Translations under genes and position numbers: made by a program
From: Bradyrhizobium japonicum USDA 6
GTDB lineage: Bacteria > Pseudomonadota > Alphaproteobacteria > Rhizobiales > Xanthobacteraceae
Length of the DNA stretch: 64,000 bases
Direction of reading: 5' to 3'
Assembly (NCBI RefSeq): GCF_000284375.1
Contig: NC_017249.1
Span: 1,488,001 to 1,552,000 of the forward strand
Shown here: one piece after another, positions 7,159 to 14,831 of the stretch
Layout: every line of letters starts with the position of its first letter
Position numbering within the stretch: the first letter of the stretch is position 1
The notes under the pieces: generated by a model
Databases searched by the model: none
The model's input: only the letters and a program-made list of their open reading frames with translations
What the model was told of the DNA's origin: nothing

Positions 7159-7497
7159 TTAGTCCGCCTTTTTGGCCAAGACCGCGGCCTCGATCCGCTC
7201 AAGCAGCGAGCCGCGCAACGGCAAGGTCACGCCGGCCTTGTTCAAGGCGTGCGCGAGTTTTAAGGCACCCTCGAACTGCGGCAAGAGGGCGGCCAGCTCG
7301 ACGGGGTCGATGTGGGTCGCGCCGTAGTCGTGCGGAATGTTGCCGTTGAACGCCGCCATGACGACGCGGGCGGAGAACTGGCGGGCACAATCGATCTCAT
7401 GAATCGTGGCCGACGTCCCGTAGTGGGGGACCGCGATGCGCTTCAACGTTTCGTCGAGCGCGTGCGAGACTTCAAGGATCCTTCTGTGAACGCACAT
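7159..7497 (-). CDS. Hypothetical protein of the mobile element
   Basis: A 112-residue protein starting MCVHRRILEVSHALDETLKR. The ATG has AAGGAAG about 10 nt upstream. The fold is predicted mainly helical (LPQFEGALKLAHALNKAGVT, then LRGSLLERIEAAVLAKKAD), with no membrane segment. I do not recognise the family. A near-perfect copy of the element palindrome is 88 nt upstream and a hairpin follows the stop, so it is a complete single-gene unit, probably co-regulated with the transfer genes. Confidence 0.6.
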   Translation of the reverse strand: MCVHRRILEVSHALDETLKRIAVPHYGTSATIHEIDCARQFSARVVMAAFNGNIPHDYGATHIDPVELAALLPQFEGALKLAHALNKAGVTLPLRGSLLERIEAAVLAKKAD

Positions 7498-7803
7498 GGT
7501 TACCTACTTCCTTTTCTTCAAGCACAGCGGATCGCCGTGCTTGATTGGCATAGCGAGCTCACGATGCTGCATTCAATCAAAGGAAATGCATTGCAAATTT
7601 TTTCGGGCACAAGAGAGATCCTGACGTCGGGCGCGACCGGCTCCCTTGCGACGGTGTCCGGCTCGCGCAACACGGCCTATCCCGCTTGACCCGACGCCTT
7701 CATTTCTTCGCAATTTGAATGATCGCCTTCACGCGATCTGAAGTTGTGGCCTGCATAAACCAGCGCGAGCTCAACAACGTCGTTAATTCGCTCACGCCGT
7801 CAC
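7498..7803. other. Divergent intergenic region with operator
   Basis: About 300 bases between divergent genes at 7497 and 7804. It carries the element palindrome copy at 7585. A plus-strand frame through it starts inside the neighbouring gene and is not credible. The GC content drops here, as expected for a promoter region. Confidence 0.5.
7585..7597. promoter_or_regulatory. Element palindrome copy 3, two mismatches
   Basis: AATGCATTGCAAA keeps the core TGCA-T-TGCAAA and differs from the consensus only in the outer two bases of the left arm. It is positioned upstream of the minus-strand gene at 7497 and also within the region upstream of the 7804 gene. Confidence 0.45.
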
Positions 7804-9387
7804 GTGCCCCAGTCGGAAATTGAGAACAAAGCCGTCATGCCGTTTTCTGAACTTCGCAAAGCTGCCGCTTCAGTTGAGGATCACGCGGTCGAAGAAGTAG
7901 AATTGAGACCCATCCCGCCGGAATTTGAGGGGCCGCGTGTTCCAGCTCCTCGCGACCCAGACTATGTCCATTCGGTATTTTATGATCCGCAGCGATTCGA
8001 GACATTTCCGGACCGGCTGCTAGAGAAGGTGCGCCGCGAATTTCCAGGCCAGCCCCTGTGGCAGCCGGAGCCGGTCCATGTCGCCAGCCTGCATGGGTGG
8101 ATGGCGACCTACAGTTGGTCCCACACAGAGAAATTTCTTAGAGACGGCTATGTCGCGGAATTGGAGGCTCCAAGGTTCAAGAGCGGCCCTGACCAAACGC
8201 GATCGCTTAGAAGCAAACAGGCTTGGGATGCCTTCCTGGTCAATGCTTCCTTTACCGAAGCAATCGCTGATGCTCTTTGGGAATGCAGGCCTCACTACCG
8301 GCTCAATTGGGTATTCGGTTATCCGCACACGAATGCACTAGCTCCTATCGTCGGCAAGGTTGATGATACTTACCGAAGGACGCGCGCCGTCGATGACCTA
8401 GTCGATACCGAACCGGGCACGACCATCCTCTGTAAAAAAGGAACCCTACTGGTTGGGCCGAGAGCTATCCTTAACAGGCGCCGAAATGGCTCACCTACTG
8501 CGATCGCCTATCCTGCGGATCCCGTAACTTTGACAACGGCGTCAAACGGACGATCACTATACAGCGGATGGACCAGCAACACCCGAAGAGAGATCTTGAA
8601 ACGAGTAAAGCAAGAGGTTCGAGCATGGTGCGAAGCAGGATTCAATCCGGAAGCTTTTTTGATCTGGGTATTGCAGACCGTTGCCATCCTACGAGTGCAG
8701 GCGACCGATTGGAAAGGCCGCGAGCGACCAGCCTATGTCCAAGGTGACGCTGATGCGAAGCGTCGAGATGATGCGGCTGAGCTCGATCTGAAGCTGACTG
8801 AGTCAGGCCTTCAGCGAGGTGACGATTGTCCAATTGAAGTGAGGCGGGCACCGGTCACCGCACGCGCAGATGTCATATCCATGTTGGCTGGCGGCATCGG
8901 GCTCGAAGACGAAGCGATCTGGCGGGACAATGAGGTGCTCCGGGCCAATTTGGCCCGGCAAGATATCGGCAGCCTCGCCGCATGGATCGGGCGTCTGAAG
9001 CGTTTCCATCGAGAGACACTCAGCCCCTGGCACGCCCGGCTGATTGAGGAGATCTTGACCGATACTCCGGTCTCGCTGAACGAGTTGGAAATGACCGGGG
9101 ATGACTGGTCCGCTCCGCACCTCATTCGCGCGCAGTTTCCTGACGATGTCTGGCGAGGCCTCGTGGACGCAGCACTCTACAGCGAACGTGGTGAGACCGA
9201 TGTTGAGGTGAGCTACGATTGGAACGATGACCCGCTCCAACAAGCCGCAATTTTGCTGAATGAAGGGGAACGCAACGAGGAAAAGGTGGCCATTACCGGC
9301 CCTCTGCTTGATCTCAGCGCGCGCCGCCGCGGCTGGTGGAGTGAGCAGCTTGAAGAATTCCGGCAGGCCGGTTCGCTGACCATCTAA
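7804..9387 (+). CDS. Large unrecognised cargo protein of the element
   Basis: A 527-residue soluble protein with no signal peptide or membrane segment. It starts at GTG 7804, or at ATG 7837 (MPFSELRKAAASVEDHAVEE). The first 60 residues are acidic and Pro-rich; the rest is mixed alpha/beta with many Trp and Arg (HGWMATYSWSHTEKFLRDGY; WECRPHYRLNWVFGYPH). The C-terminus is acidic (DVEVSYDWNDDPLQQAAILL). I see no P-loop, HNH, helicase or nuclease motif. GC content and codon use are lower than in the neighbours, pointing to separate acquisition. It is the only large gene in the element without an evident transfer or maintenance role. Its function is unknown. Confidence 0.7.
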   Translation: MPQSEIENKAVMPFSELRKAAASVEDHAVEEVELRPIPPEFEGPRVPAPRDPDYVHSVFYDPQRFETFPDRLLEKVRREFPGQPLWQPEPVHVASLHGWMATYSWSHTEKFLRDGYVAELEAPRFKSGPDQTRSLRSKQAWDAFLVNASFTEAIADALWECRPHYRLNWVFGYPHTNALAPIVGKVDDTYRRTRAVDDLVDTEPGTTILCKKGTLLVGPRAILNRRRNGSPTAIAYPADPVTLTTASNGRSLYSGWTSNTRREILKRVKQEVRAWCEAGFNPEAFLIWVLQTVAILRVQATDWKGRERPAYVQGDADAKRRDDAAELDLKLTESGLQRGDDCPIEVRRAPVTARADVISMLAGGIGLEDEAIWRDNEVLRANLARQDIGSLAAWIGRLKRFHRETLSPWHARLIEEILTDTPVSLNELEMTGDDWSAPHLIRAQFPDDVWRGLVDAALYSERGETDVEVSYDWNDDPLQQAAILLNEGERNEEKVAITGPLLDLSARRRGWWSEQLEEFRQAGSLTI

Positions 9388-9915
9388 CCTAGGAAGAGAG
9401 CCGCCTATCAGGCCTACTGAAACGTCACATGGCGTACGGGAACGTATTGTCGGAGCGAGCGGCAGGTCGTCATCGTAGCGCCACGGCGAAGCAGTAGCGC
9501 CCATGGACAGCGCATGCGGTGCAAATGGTTTCTTGACGTTTTAGAAACTGGCCCAGTGCGCTCATGTGTCCGGCCTGTTTGCGCGGTGCGCACGACCGCT
9601 GGCCCCGATGGAAGTTCGCGGAACTAGCCCCAATCATCTTCTCGCACTCGAAGTGCTAGGCACTCGGCGGGTTTCCTAGCCCCCGGTTCAACCGGGTTGC
9701 CATCACGTTCATTGCACTCCCTGCAGTCGGTAACGGCTCCCATCGGGTCGATGGTCGGGTTCAATGCAGCAAGTAGCGAGCGAGTGCGCTTTCCAAATAG
9801 CGCCGTAGCGAGCGAGCAGCTTGCGGTCCAAAAGCGCAGACAGTTGCTGTCTGTCATGCCGCTGCCATCGCCATTATCGGGGGCCTGGCAGGTCTAAGCC
9901 GCGAATCAGGATCGC

Positions 9916-10085
9916 TCAGGCGATCTGCGCCGCCTTGTTGGCGAGCGCGATGGAGGCCAGACGCGCCGGACGAGGCGCGAGCAGCGTGTCGACCCAGACG
10001 AAGTTCGGGGCCTTGGTGCGCCGCCCACCGGATCGCAGAAGTCATGCCCACGATCAAAAGCTTTGCGCAGATACTGGTCACTCAT
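9916..10085 (-). pseudogene. Frameshifted small hypothetical gene
   Basis: From ATG at 10085 the minus strand reads MSDQYLRKAFDRGHDFCDPV, then enters an Arg/Pro/Ser-rich run. A different frame continues sensibly as KAPNFVWVDTLLAPRPARLA, SIALANKAAQIA and stops at TGA 9916-9918. Joining both parts needs a single-base shift within about 10018-10035, a GC-rich run. This reads like one protein of about 55 residues disrupted by an indel. The family is not recognised. Confidence 0.4.
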
Positions 10086-10104
10086 CTTGGTGACAATTGC
10101 GCAA

Positions 10105-10117
10105 TTTGCATTGCAAA
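10105..10117. promoter_or_regulatory. Element palindrome TTTGCA-T-TGCAAA, copy 4
   Basis: A perfect 13-bp palindrome 82 nt upstream of the relaxase ATG. A weaker copy, TTTGAAATGCACG with three mismatches, follows at 10135-10147. It could be the relaxase-gene operator or an accessory-protein site near an origin of transfer. Confidence 0.6.
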
Positions 10118-10198
10118 GTTCGCCGACCGCAAAATTTGAAATGCACGGCACAAGGCTTTTAGGCGTGCTTCTTGTGGCCTCCTTCGATGGAGGCCCCG

Positions 10199-12865
10199 AT
10201 GGTCGCGACGATCGCGGCAGGCACGACGGCGAGTTATTACAGCAAGCAGTCCGAGTATTATCTGGGCGGCGGAGAGTCGGCCGGTCGTTGGATCACCGCG
10301 ACCAATGATTTCGGCGCGACACACGGTGCGCTCGTCGACAACGCCCTGTTCGAACGCCTCCATGCTGGCTTAGATGCTGACGGCCAACCGCTGTTGTCGA
10401 ACAACGGCGATGGGGTCAACCGGGTCGGCGGGATTGACCTGACGCTATCGGCGCCGAAGTCGGTCTCCGTCGTATTCGCGCTGGCCGATCCTGAGACGCG
10501 GCGCGCGATCGAGCAGGCTCAACACGATGCCTGCGAAGCGACCATCGCTTTCCTCAGTCGGAATGCCGCGTTCTGCCGGCGCGGAAAGAACGGGCTCAGG
10601 CTGGAGCGCGTTTCTGCCCTCACGGTTGCGTCCTTCCAACACGGCGAGGCCAGGCCGGTCGCGCATGACAACGGCCGCGTCTTCGCCGACCCCAATCTGC
10701 ATAGTCACCAAGTTATCCTGAACTGCGCCGTTCGCGAAGACGGCACCGTGGGAGCTTTGGACGCTCGACATTTGTTTGCGCACAAAATGGCGGCCGGCGC
10801 CGTCTACCACTTCGCACTTTCTTCAAATTTGAAGAAACTTGGGTTCGAAATCGGCGAGGTCGGCAAGAACGGCACCTTCGAAATCATCGTGCCGCGGACG
10901 CCGGGCGGCGACGATCAATCCGTAAGCCTCGGCAAGAGCTTTGTGGCATTGCAGCGCCACTTCTCAGCCCGTCGGCGAGAAGTGGAGGAGGCGATCGCCG
11001 CGGAGGGGCTGTCGACAGCGGAGGCGCCCGCGCTGGCTGCCGCAATCGCGCGCGGTACCCGTTCGTCGAAGCAAGAGGAGCGCACCACTGACCGCTTCGA
11101 ACTGTGGGCGCAGGAAGCCGCGCCGTTCCTCGACGTTGACCGGCTCTTGGAAAACCTTCGCACGTCACGGACGTGGGATCCTGCTGAACGGGAAAAGCTG
11201 ATCGCCGAGCGCGTCGCAGGCGTGCCGGCGCAACTGACCGAACACGAAAGTGTCTTTGAGCGCCGCAATCTGTATGCGGCCGTCGCGACGTCCCTGGTCG
11301 GCACGGACGCGGACGCGCTGCGGGTCGAGCAGGAGGTGGAAGGGCTGATCGCGGCAGGCCGCATCGTCGAACTTGGACGAGACGCCCTTCAGCAGCCGCT
11401 GTTTTCCACGCCCGAGCAGATCGCAATTGAGCGCGAACTGGTCGCCGTGGCCGAGCGCCTGTCGCGGGAGCATCGCGAGGCGCCCGATCCCGAGCACGTG
11501 CTACGGCTCTGCCACTCGCGTGATCTGTCCGACGAGCAAACGCGCGCTGCACAGATGGCGACGACGTCCGCCGCCATCGTGGTGATCGAGGGCGCCGCTG
11601 GCAGCGGGAAAACCACCACGTTGGCAGCAATCGTGGCGGCACATTCCGACAGCCAGAATTATGGCGCTGGTGCGCGGCCGAGGCGGATTATCGGCGCCTC
11701 CCAATCCTGGAAGGTCGCCAAAGAATTACAGACGCTGGGCATCGAAGCCATGGCCACCGACGCCTGGCTTGCCCGCACCAAGGAGCCCTTCCTTGACGCC
11801 AACACCGTGCTCGTCGTGGACGAGGCTGGGCTGTTGTCGTCGCGCCAGATGCTGGCGATCACGCAGAAGGCGGCGGAAGCGCGCGCGAAAGTTATCCTCG
11901 TCGGCGATCGGGAGCAGCTCCAGGCCCTGGGTGCCGGTCCCGGATTGTCCATCCTCGCCAGCGTCACAGGGACTACGCGCGTCGACACCATCGTGCGGCA
12001 GCGCGAAGCCTGGATGCGGGCCGCCGTGACTGATTTCGCCAAGGGCCGTGCCGAACAGGGGCTGGCGGCGTTCGAAGAGCGCGGTCTCCTGACGTTTGCG
12101 AGCGGCGAGAAGGCGACCGTCACGTGCGTGGTGGATGCTTGGGAGAGCGCCCAGCGCTCGGCGCCGAAACCGGCGGTCTTGTTGATCGCCAAGACCAACG
12201 CGCAGGTGCGCGCGCTCAATGACGAGGTTCGCGTTCGGCTGAAGCGCGATGGACGCATCGTTGGCGAGGATATCGAGGTCGCCGCCGTGACGCCGTCTGG
12301 CCACGGTCAGACGCTCGCCTTCGCGGTCGGCGACCACATCCGCTTTCTGGTTCGTCATGATCGCCTCTCCGTCATCAACGGCACAACCGGCTTCATTACC
12401 CGCATTGAGGGCCGCGAAACGCCGGATCCCACACTCCACATCGATATCGACGGACGCCCCGCACGGTTCCGCGTGTCGGAGCTTTTCGACGAGCATTGCC
12501 GTGCTCGGCTCGGCCACGCCTACAGCACGACGATCTACGGCTCCCAAGGTCTGACCACCGATCAAGCCTTTGTCTGGGCCGGTCCCGCGATGACGCGGCA
12601 CGACGCGTATGTCGCGTTCTCGCGCGCGCGGGATCATCTCGTGATTTTCGCCGATACGCGCGAGATCGACGCTCAGGTCCGTCTCGATTTGCCGTTATCG
12701 GAGCGGCTCCGCGCAACGATCACGCCCGAGCATCGTCTGGCTTGGTTTGCCGGACGATTGTCGCGGCTGCAAATCAAGACCTGCACGCTCGATCCCATGC
12801 TCGACCATGCCGCGCGGGTCCATGACCGCGAGCGCGAGCGGTCGCCGGAGTATGCCCGTGGCTAA
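10199..12865 (+). CDS. MobF (TrwC/TraA-like) relaxase-helicase
   Basis: An 888-residue conjugative relaxase that nicks the origin of transfer, stays covalently bound to the 5' end and unwinds the strand. The N-terminal catalytic tyrosines are in ASYYSKQSEYY (Y13/Y14, Y20/Y21). The metal-binding histidines are in DPNLHSHQVI (near residues 167-169). The C-terminal RecD-like helicase has Walker A GAAGSGKTTT (about 465-474), Walker B VLVVDEAGLL (about 538) and the late motif TIYGSQGLTTDQ. ATG 10199 was chosen because TGGAGG lies 6 nt upstream. The length fits shorter MobF members. The downstream small gene overlaps its end by 14 nt. Confidence 0.9.
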   Translation: MVATIAAGTTASYYSKQSEYYLGGGESAGRWITATNDFGATHGALVDNALFERLHAGLDADGQPLLSNNGDGVNRVGGIDLTLSAPKSVSVVFALADPETRRAIEQAQHDACEATIAFLSRNAAFCRRGKNGLRLERVSALTVASFQHGEARPVAHDNGRVFADPNLHSHQVILNCAVREDGTVGALDARHLFAHKMAAGAVYHFALSSNLKKLGFEIGEVGKNGTFEIIVPRTPGGDDQSVSLGKSFVALQRHFSARRREVEEAIAAEGLSTAEAPALAAAIARGTRSSKQEERTTDRFELWAQEAAPFLDVDRLLENLRTSRTWDPAEREKLIAERVAGVPAQLTEHESVFERRNLYAAVATSLVGTDADALRVEQEVEGLIAAGRIVELGRDALQQPLFSTPEQIAIERELVAVAERLSREHREAPDPEHVLRLCHSRDLSDEQTRAAQMATTSAAIVVIEGAAGSGKTTTLAAIVAAHSDSQNYGAGARPRRIIGASQSWKVAKELQTLGIEAMATDAWLARTKEPFLDANTVLVVDEAGLLSSRQMLAITQKAAEARAKVILVGDREQLQALGAGPGLSILASVTGTTRVDTIVRQREAWMRAAVTDFAKGRAEQGLAAFEERGLLTFASGEKATVTCVVDAWESAQRSAPKPAVLLIAKTNAQVRALNDEVRVRLKRDGRIVGEDIEVAAVTPSGHGQTLAFAVGDHIRFLVRHDRLSVINGTTGFITRIEGRETPDPTLHIDIDGRPARFRVSELFDEHCRARLGHAYSTTIYGSQGLTTDQAFVWAGPAMTRHDAYVAFSRARDHLVIFADTREIDAQVRLDLPLSERLRATITPEHRLAWFAGRLSRLQIKTCTLDPMLDHAARVHDRERERSPEYARG
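10818..10837. repeat. 20-bp perfect palindrome inside the relaxase gene
   Basis: TTTCTTCAAA is followed directly by its reverse complement TTTGAAGAAA. It lies in the part of the relaxase gene encoding SSNLKKLG. Whether it is functional or a coincidence of codons is unknown. Confidence 0.4.
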
Positions 12866-13133
12866 GTCGGGCATCCCGAAGATGCGGTTACGGCCGCAAG
12901 CGAGCGCCGGGGCCTCCCTGGCGGCGCCGCTGGCTATGGCGGCGAAGCCGAAGCGCGCGAAACCGAACAGCGCCGGGACCGCTCCGCGGCCGTCCGACCC
13001 CGAGTTCTGGACCGTGATCAATGAGATCGCGGACCCGACACCGATCGTGCCCGCCGAGCTTGAAGCTATCGAGCGCTACTTCTCGGCGGTACTCGATGAC
13101 GTCTTCGCGCCATCCCGCAAGACGTCCCCTTAA
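12852..13133 (+). CDS. Small basic/proline-rich hypothetical protein
   Basis: A 93-residue protein overlapping the relaxase stop by 14 nt. Residues 1-50 are Ala/Lys/Pro-rich and disordered-looking (LAAPLAMAAKPKRAKPNSAG). Residues 52-93 form an acidic helical segment (DPEFWTVINEIADP; PAELEAIERYFSAVLDDVF). There is no signal peptide. The overlap suggests translational coupling to the relaxase and hence a transfer-linked role, but I do not recognise the family. Confidence 0.55.
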   Translation: MPVAKSGIPKMRLRPQASAGASLAAPLAMAAKPKRAKPNSAGTAPRPSDPEFWTVINEIADPTPIVPAELEAIERYFSAVLDDVFAPSRKTSP

Positions 13134-13155
13134 ACCAACCGAAAGGACCACCTCC

Positions 13156-13524
13156 ATGCCTGACCACGATCTTCCCGTCGATCCTAACACCATCCTTCCC
13201 ATGCGCGTTGAGACCTTTGCCGAGTTCGCCGTCGAATCCGCGCTCTGGCTGGTGCGGGAATCGATGGATGCCATCGCCAACGAGACCGAATTCGATCCTG
13301 ATCCGGAAAACTGCTTCAGAGTGCTGGGCCGGTTGCCCGCGATCCGTGAATTGCGCGATCTGACGGAAGAACAGCGTCACGACATGTTCGTGGAGGGCTT
13401 CCGCCACATTCCGAACGGAGCGCACGAGGCGTTCGAACTGCTGTTGGCCGAGCACAAGCCGCTGTTGTGGGAGGGCTTCCGGCAGCGCTGGAATGTCGTC
13501 GCCAACGAGGTTTCGCTCGCCTGA
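13156..13524 (+). CDS. Hypothetical acidic protein of the element
   Basis: A 122-residue acidic protein starting MPDHDLPVDPNTILPMRVET. AAAGGACCACC lies before the ATG. It is mostly helical (FAEFAVESALWLVRESMDAI; LTEEQRHDMFVEGFRHIP), soluble, with no known motif. It lies 22 nt after the preceding small gene and before the recombinase. It is probably co-transcribed with the relaxase. An inverted repeat follows its stop codon. Confidence 0.6.
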   Translation: MPDHDLPVDPNTILPMRVETFAEFAVESALWLVRESMDAIANETEFDPDPENCFRVLGRLPAIRELRDLTEEQRHDMFVEGFRHIPNGAHEAFELLLAEHKPLLWEGFRQRWNVVANEVSLA

Positions 13525-13526
13525 TC

Positions 13527-13586
13527 TTAACCGTGCAGGGGAGCAAGGACGAAGTATCTCTTCCCCTGATTCCCCTGCATGGTTAG
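13527..13586. repeat. 16-bp inverted repeat between the element gene block and the recombinase
   Basis: TTAACCGTGCAGGGGA at 13527-13542 pairs with TCCCCTGCATGGTTAG at 13571-13586; two of the 16 pairs are G-T. The loop is 28 nt. It begins 3 nt after the stop of the upstream gene and ends 33 nt before the recombinase ATG. No strong T tract follows. It could attenuate readthrough or serve as a binding site for the recombinase gene. Confidence 0.5.
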
Positions 13587-13619
13587 ACTCGTTTTCAGTA
13601 TCGCGTAAGGAAGCTCGTC

Positions 13620-14831
13620 ATGGCCCGCAAGCACCTTCAGGTCTCAGAAGCGCCCGACAACGCCGCCAGGCCGCGGCCGCGCAATGTCTTGATCTATATT
13701 CGGGTCTCGACCGAAAAGCAGTCCAACAACCAGCTCAGCCTCGATTCGCAGGAGGAAAATCTGATCGCGCGCTGCAAACGCGACGGCGACCATATCGCCG
13801 GCATCTTCCGTGAGGAGGGCGAGACCGCCACCAACATGAAGCGCCCGGCCTTCGAGCAGATGATCGCACGCGCGACCGACGGTACGCGTAGTGTCGACGC
13901 GATCATGGTGTATTCGTTTTCGCGAGCCTTCCGAAACCAGGTCGAGCAGGAGCTCACGGTTCAAACCCTGCGCAAGCACAAGGTTGAACTGATTTCGCAT
14001 GCCGAACCGCTGGCCAACGATGACACCGGCGACATGTTCAGGAAGTTCATCGGCATCGTCAACGAATACCAGTCCAAGGAGACGGCCCGTTCCACCATGA
14101 GAACGATGAAGGCCAATGCGCAGCTTGGCTACTCCAACGGCGGCATCATTCCGTTCGGCTACAAATCCGTCGACGCCGAGATTATCGGCAACAAGCAGAA
14201 GAAGAAACTCGCGACCGAGCCGGTCGAAGCGGAGGTCGTGATCCGCGCCTTCGATCTGGCCAAGAACGGGGATGGCAACAGCGGTCCTCTGGGAACGAAG
14301 AAGATCGCGGAGTGGCTGAACGCGCACGGCTATCGCTCGCGCAACGGCTCGCTGTTCGGGACCGGCACCGTGCACGAGATGCTCACGCGCCGCGCCTACA
14401 CTGGCGTGCGGAACTTCAACGAATTTGATCGGAAGGGTGACGGCGAGCGCAAGGCGCAGTCCGAGATCGTCGAATACGAAATTCCCGTCATCATTGACCA
14501 GGCGACCTTCGAGGCGGTCCAGGCCCTGCTGGTGTCGCGCCGTCCGAGGTCTCGCGGGCCGCGGCTCGCTTCGGCGCCGTCTTTGCTCGGCGGCCTTGTC
14601 CGTTGCGACTGCGCCAAGTCCTGCGCCCTGACGACCGCCACCGGCACCTCACGGACCGGCGTCATCTACAGCTATTACAAATGCATCCAGTCCATCAAAA
14701 AGGGCAGCATAAGCACGACGACGGCGCCTCCTGCGGCAATCGCAAGATCGCCCGGCCTGTCATCGAAAAGCTCGTGGTTGAGGCCCTGCTGGACCAGCTC
14801 CTACAGCCCGAACGGGTCACGGCCATCCTGA
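13620..14831 (+). CDS. Large serine recombinase, N-terminal part of a frameshifted gene
   Basis: The frame encodes the resolvase-type catalytic domain: VLIYIRVSTEKQ with catalytic Ser at about residue 30, then SLDSQEENLIARCKRDG and MVYSFSRAFRN. The recombinase DNA-binding domain follows (GGIIPFGYK at about 180, GSLFGTGTVHEMLTRRAYTG), then the start of a zinc-ribbon domain (CDCAKSC). After YSYYKCIQSIKKG (about residue 360) the frame becomes Ser/Thr/Pro-rich nonsense and stops at 14831. Sensible coding resumes in the -1 frame at the run CAAAAAGGG (14696-14704). The family integrates and excises mobile elements by serine-linked strand exchange. This copy is likely inactive unless frameshifting occurs. 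Confidence 0.85.
   Translation: MARKHLQVSEAPDNAARPRPRNVLIYIRVSTEKQSNNQLSLDSQEENLIARCKRDGDHIAGIFREEGETATNMKRPAFEQMIARATDGTRSVDAIMVYSFSRAFRNQVEQELTVQTLRKHKVELISHAEPLANDDTGDMFRKFIGIVNEYQSKETARSTMRTMKANAQLGYSNGGIIPFGYKSVDAEIIGNKQKKKLATEPVEAEVVIRAFDLAKNGDGNSGPLGTKKIAEWLNAHGYRSRNGSLFGTGTVHEMLTRRAYTGVRNFNEFDRKGDGERKAQSEIVEYEIPVIIDQATFEAVQALLVSRRPRSRGPRLASAPSLLGGLVRCDCAKSCALTTATGTSRTGVIYSYYKCIQSIKKGSISTTTAPPAAIARSPGLSSKSSWLRPCWTSSYSPNGSRPS

Larger units (their letters stand above)
9388..10198. other. Region upstream of the relaxase: repeats, broken small ORF, candidate oriT
   Basis: About 800 bases without an intact gene. It holds a 12-bp direct repeat GTAGCGAGCGAG at 9773-9784 and 9805-9816, a minus-strand frame of 77 residues at 9624-9857 with no ribosome binding site, a frameshifted small ORF at 9916-10085 and the element palindrome at 10105. 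An origin of transfer is usually near the relaxase gene, so this is the first place to look for one, but I cannot recognise a nic site. Confidence 0.45.

Noticed and set aside
9624..9857. Minus-strand frame of 77 codons
   Set aside because: Parts look protein-like, but no ribosome binding site and it contains the direct repeats; not enough for a gene call.
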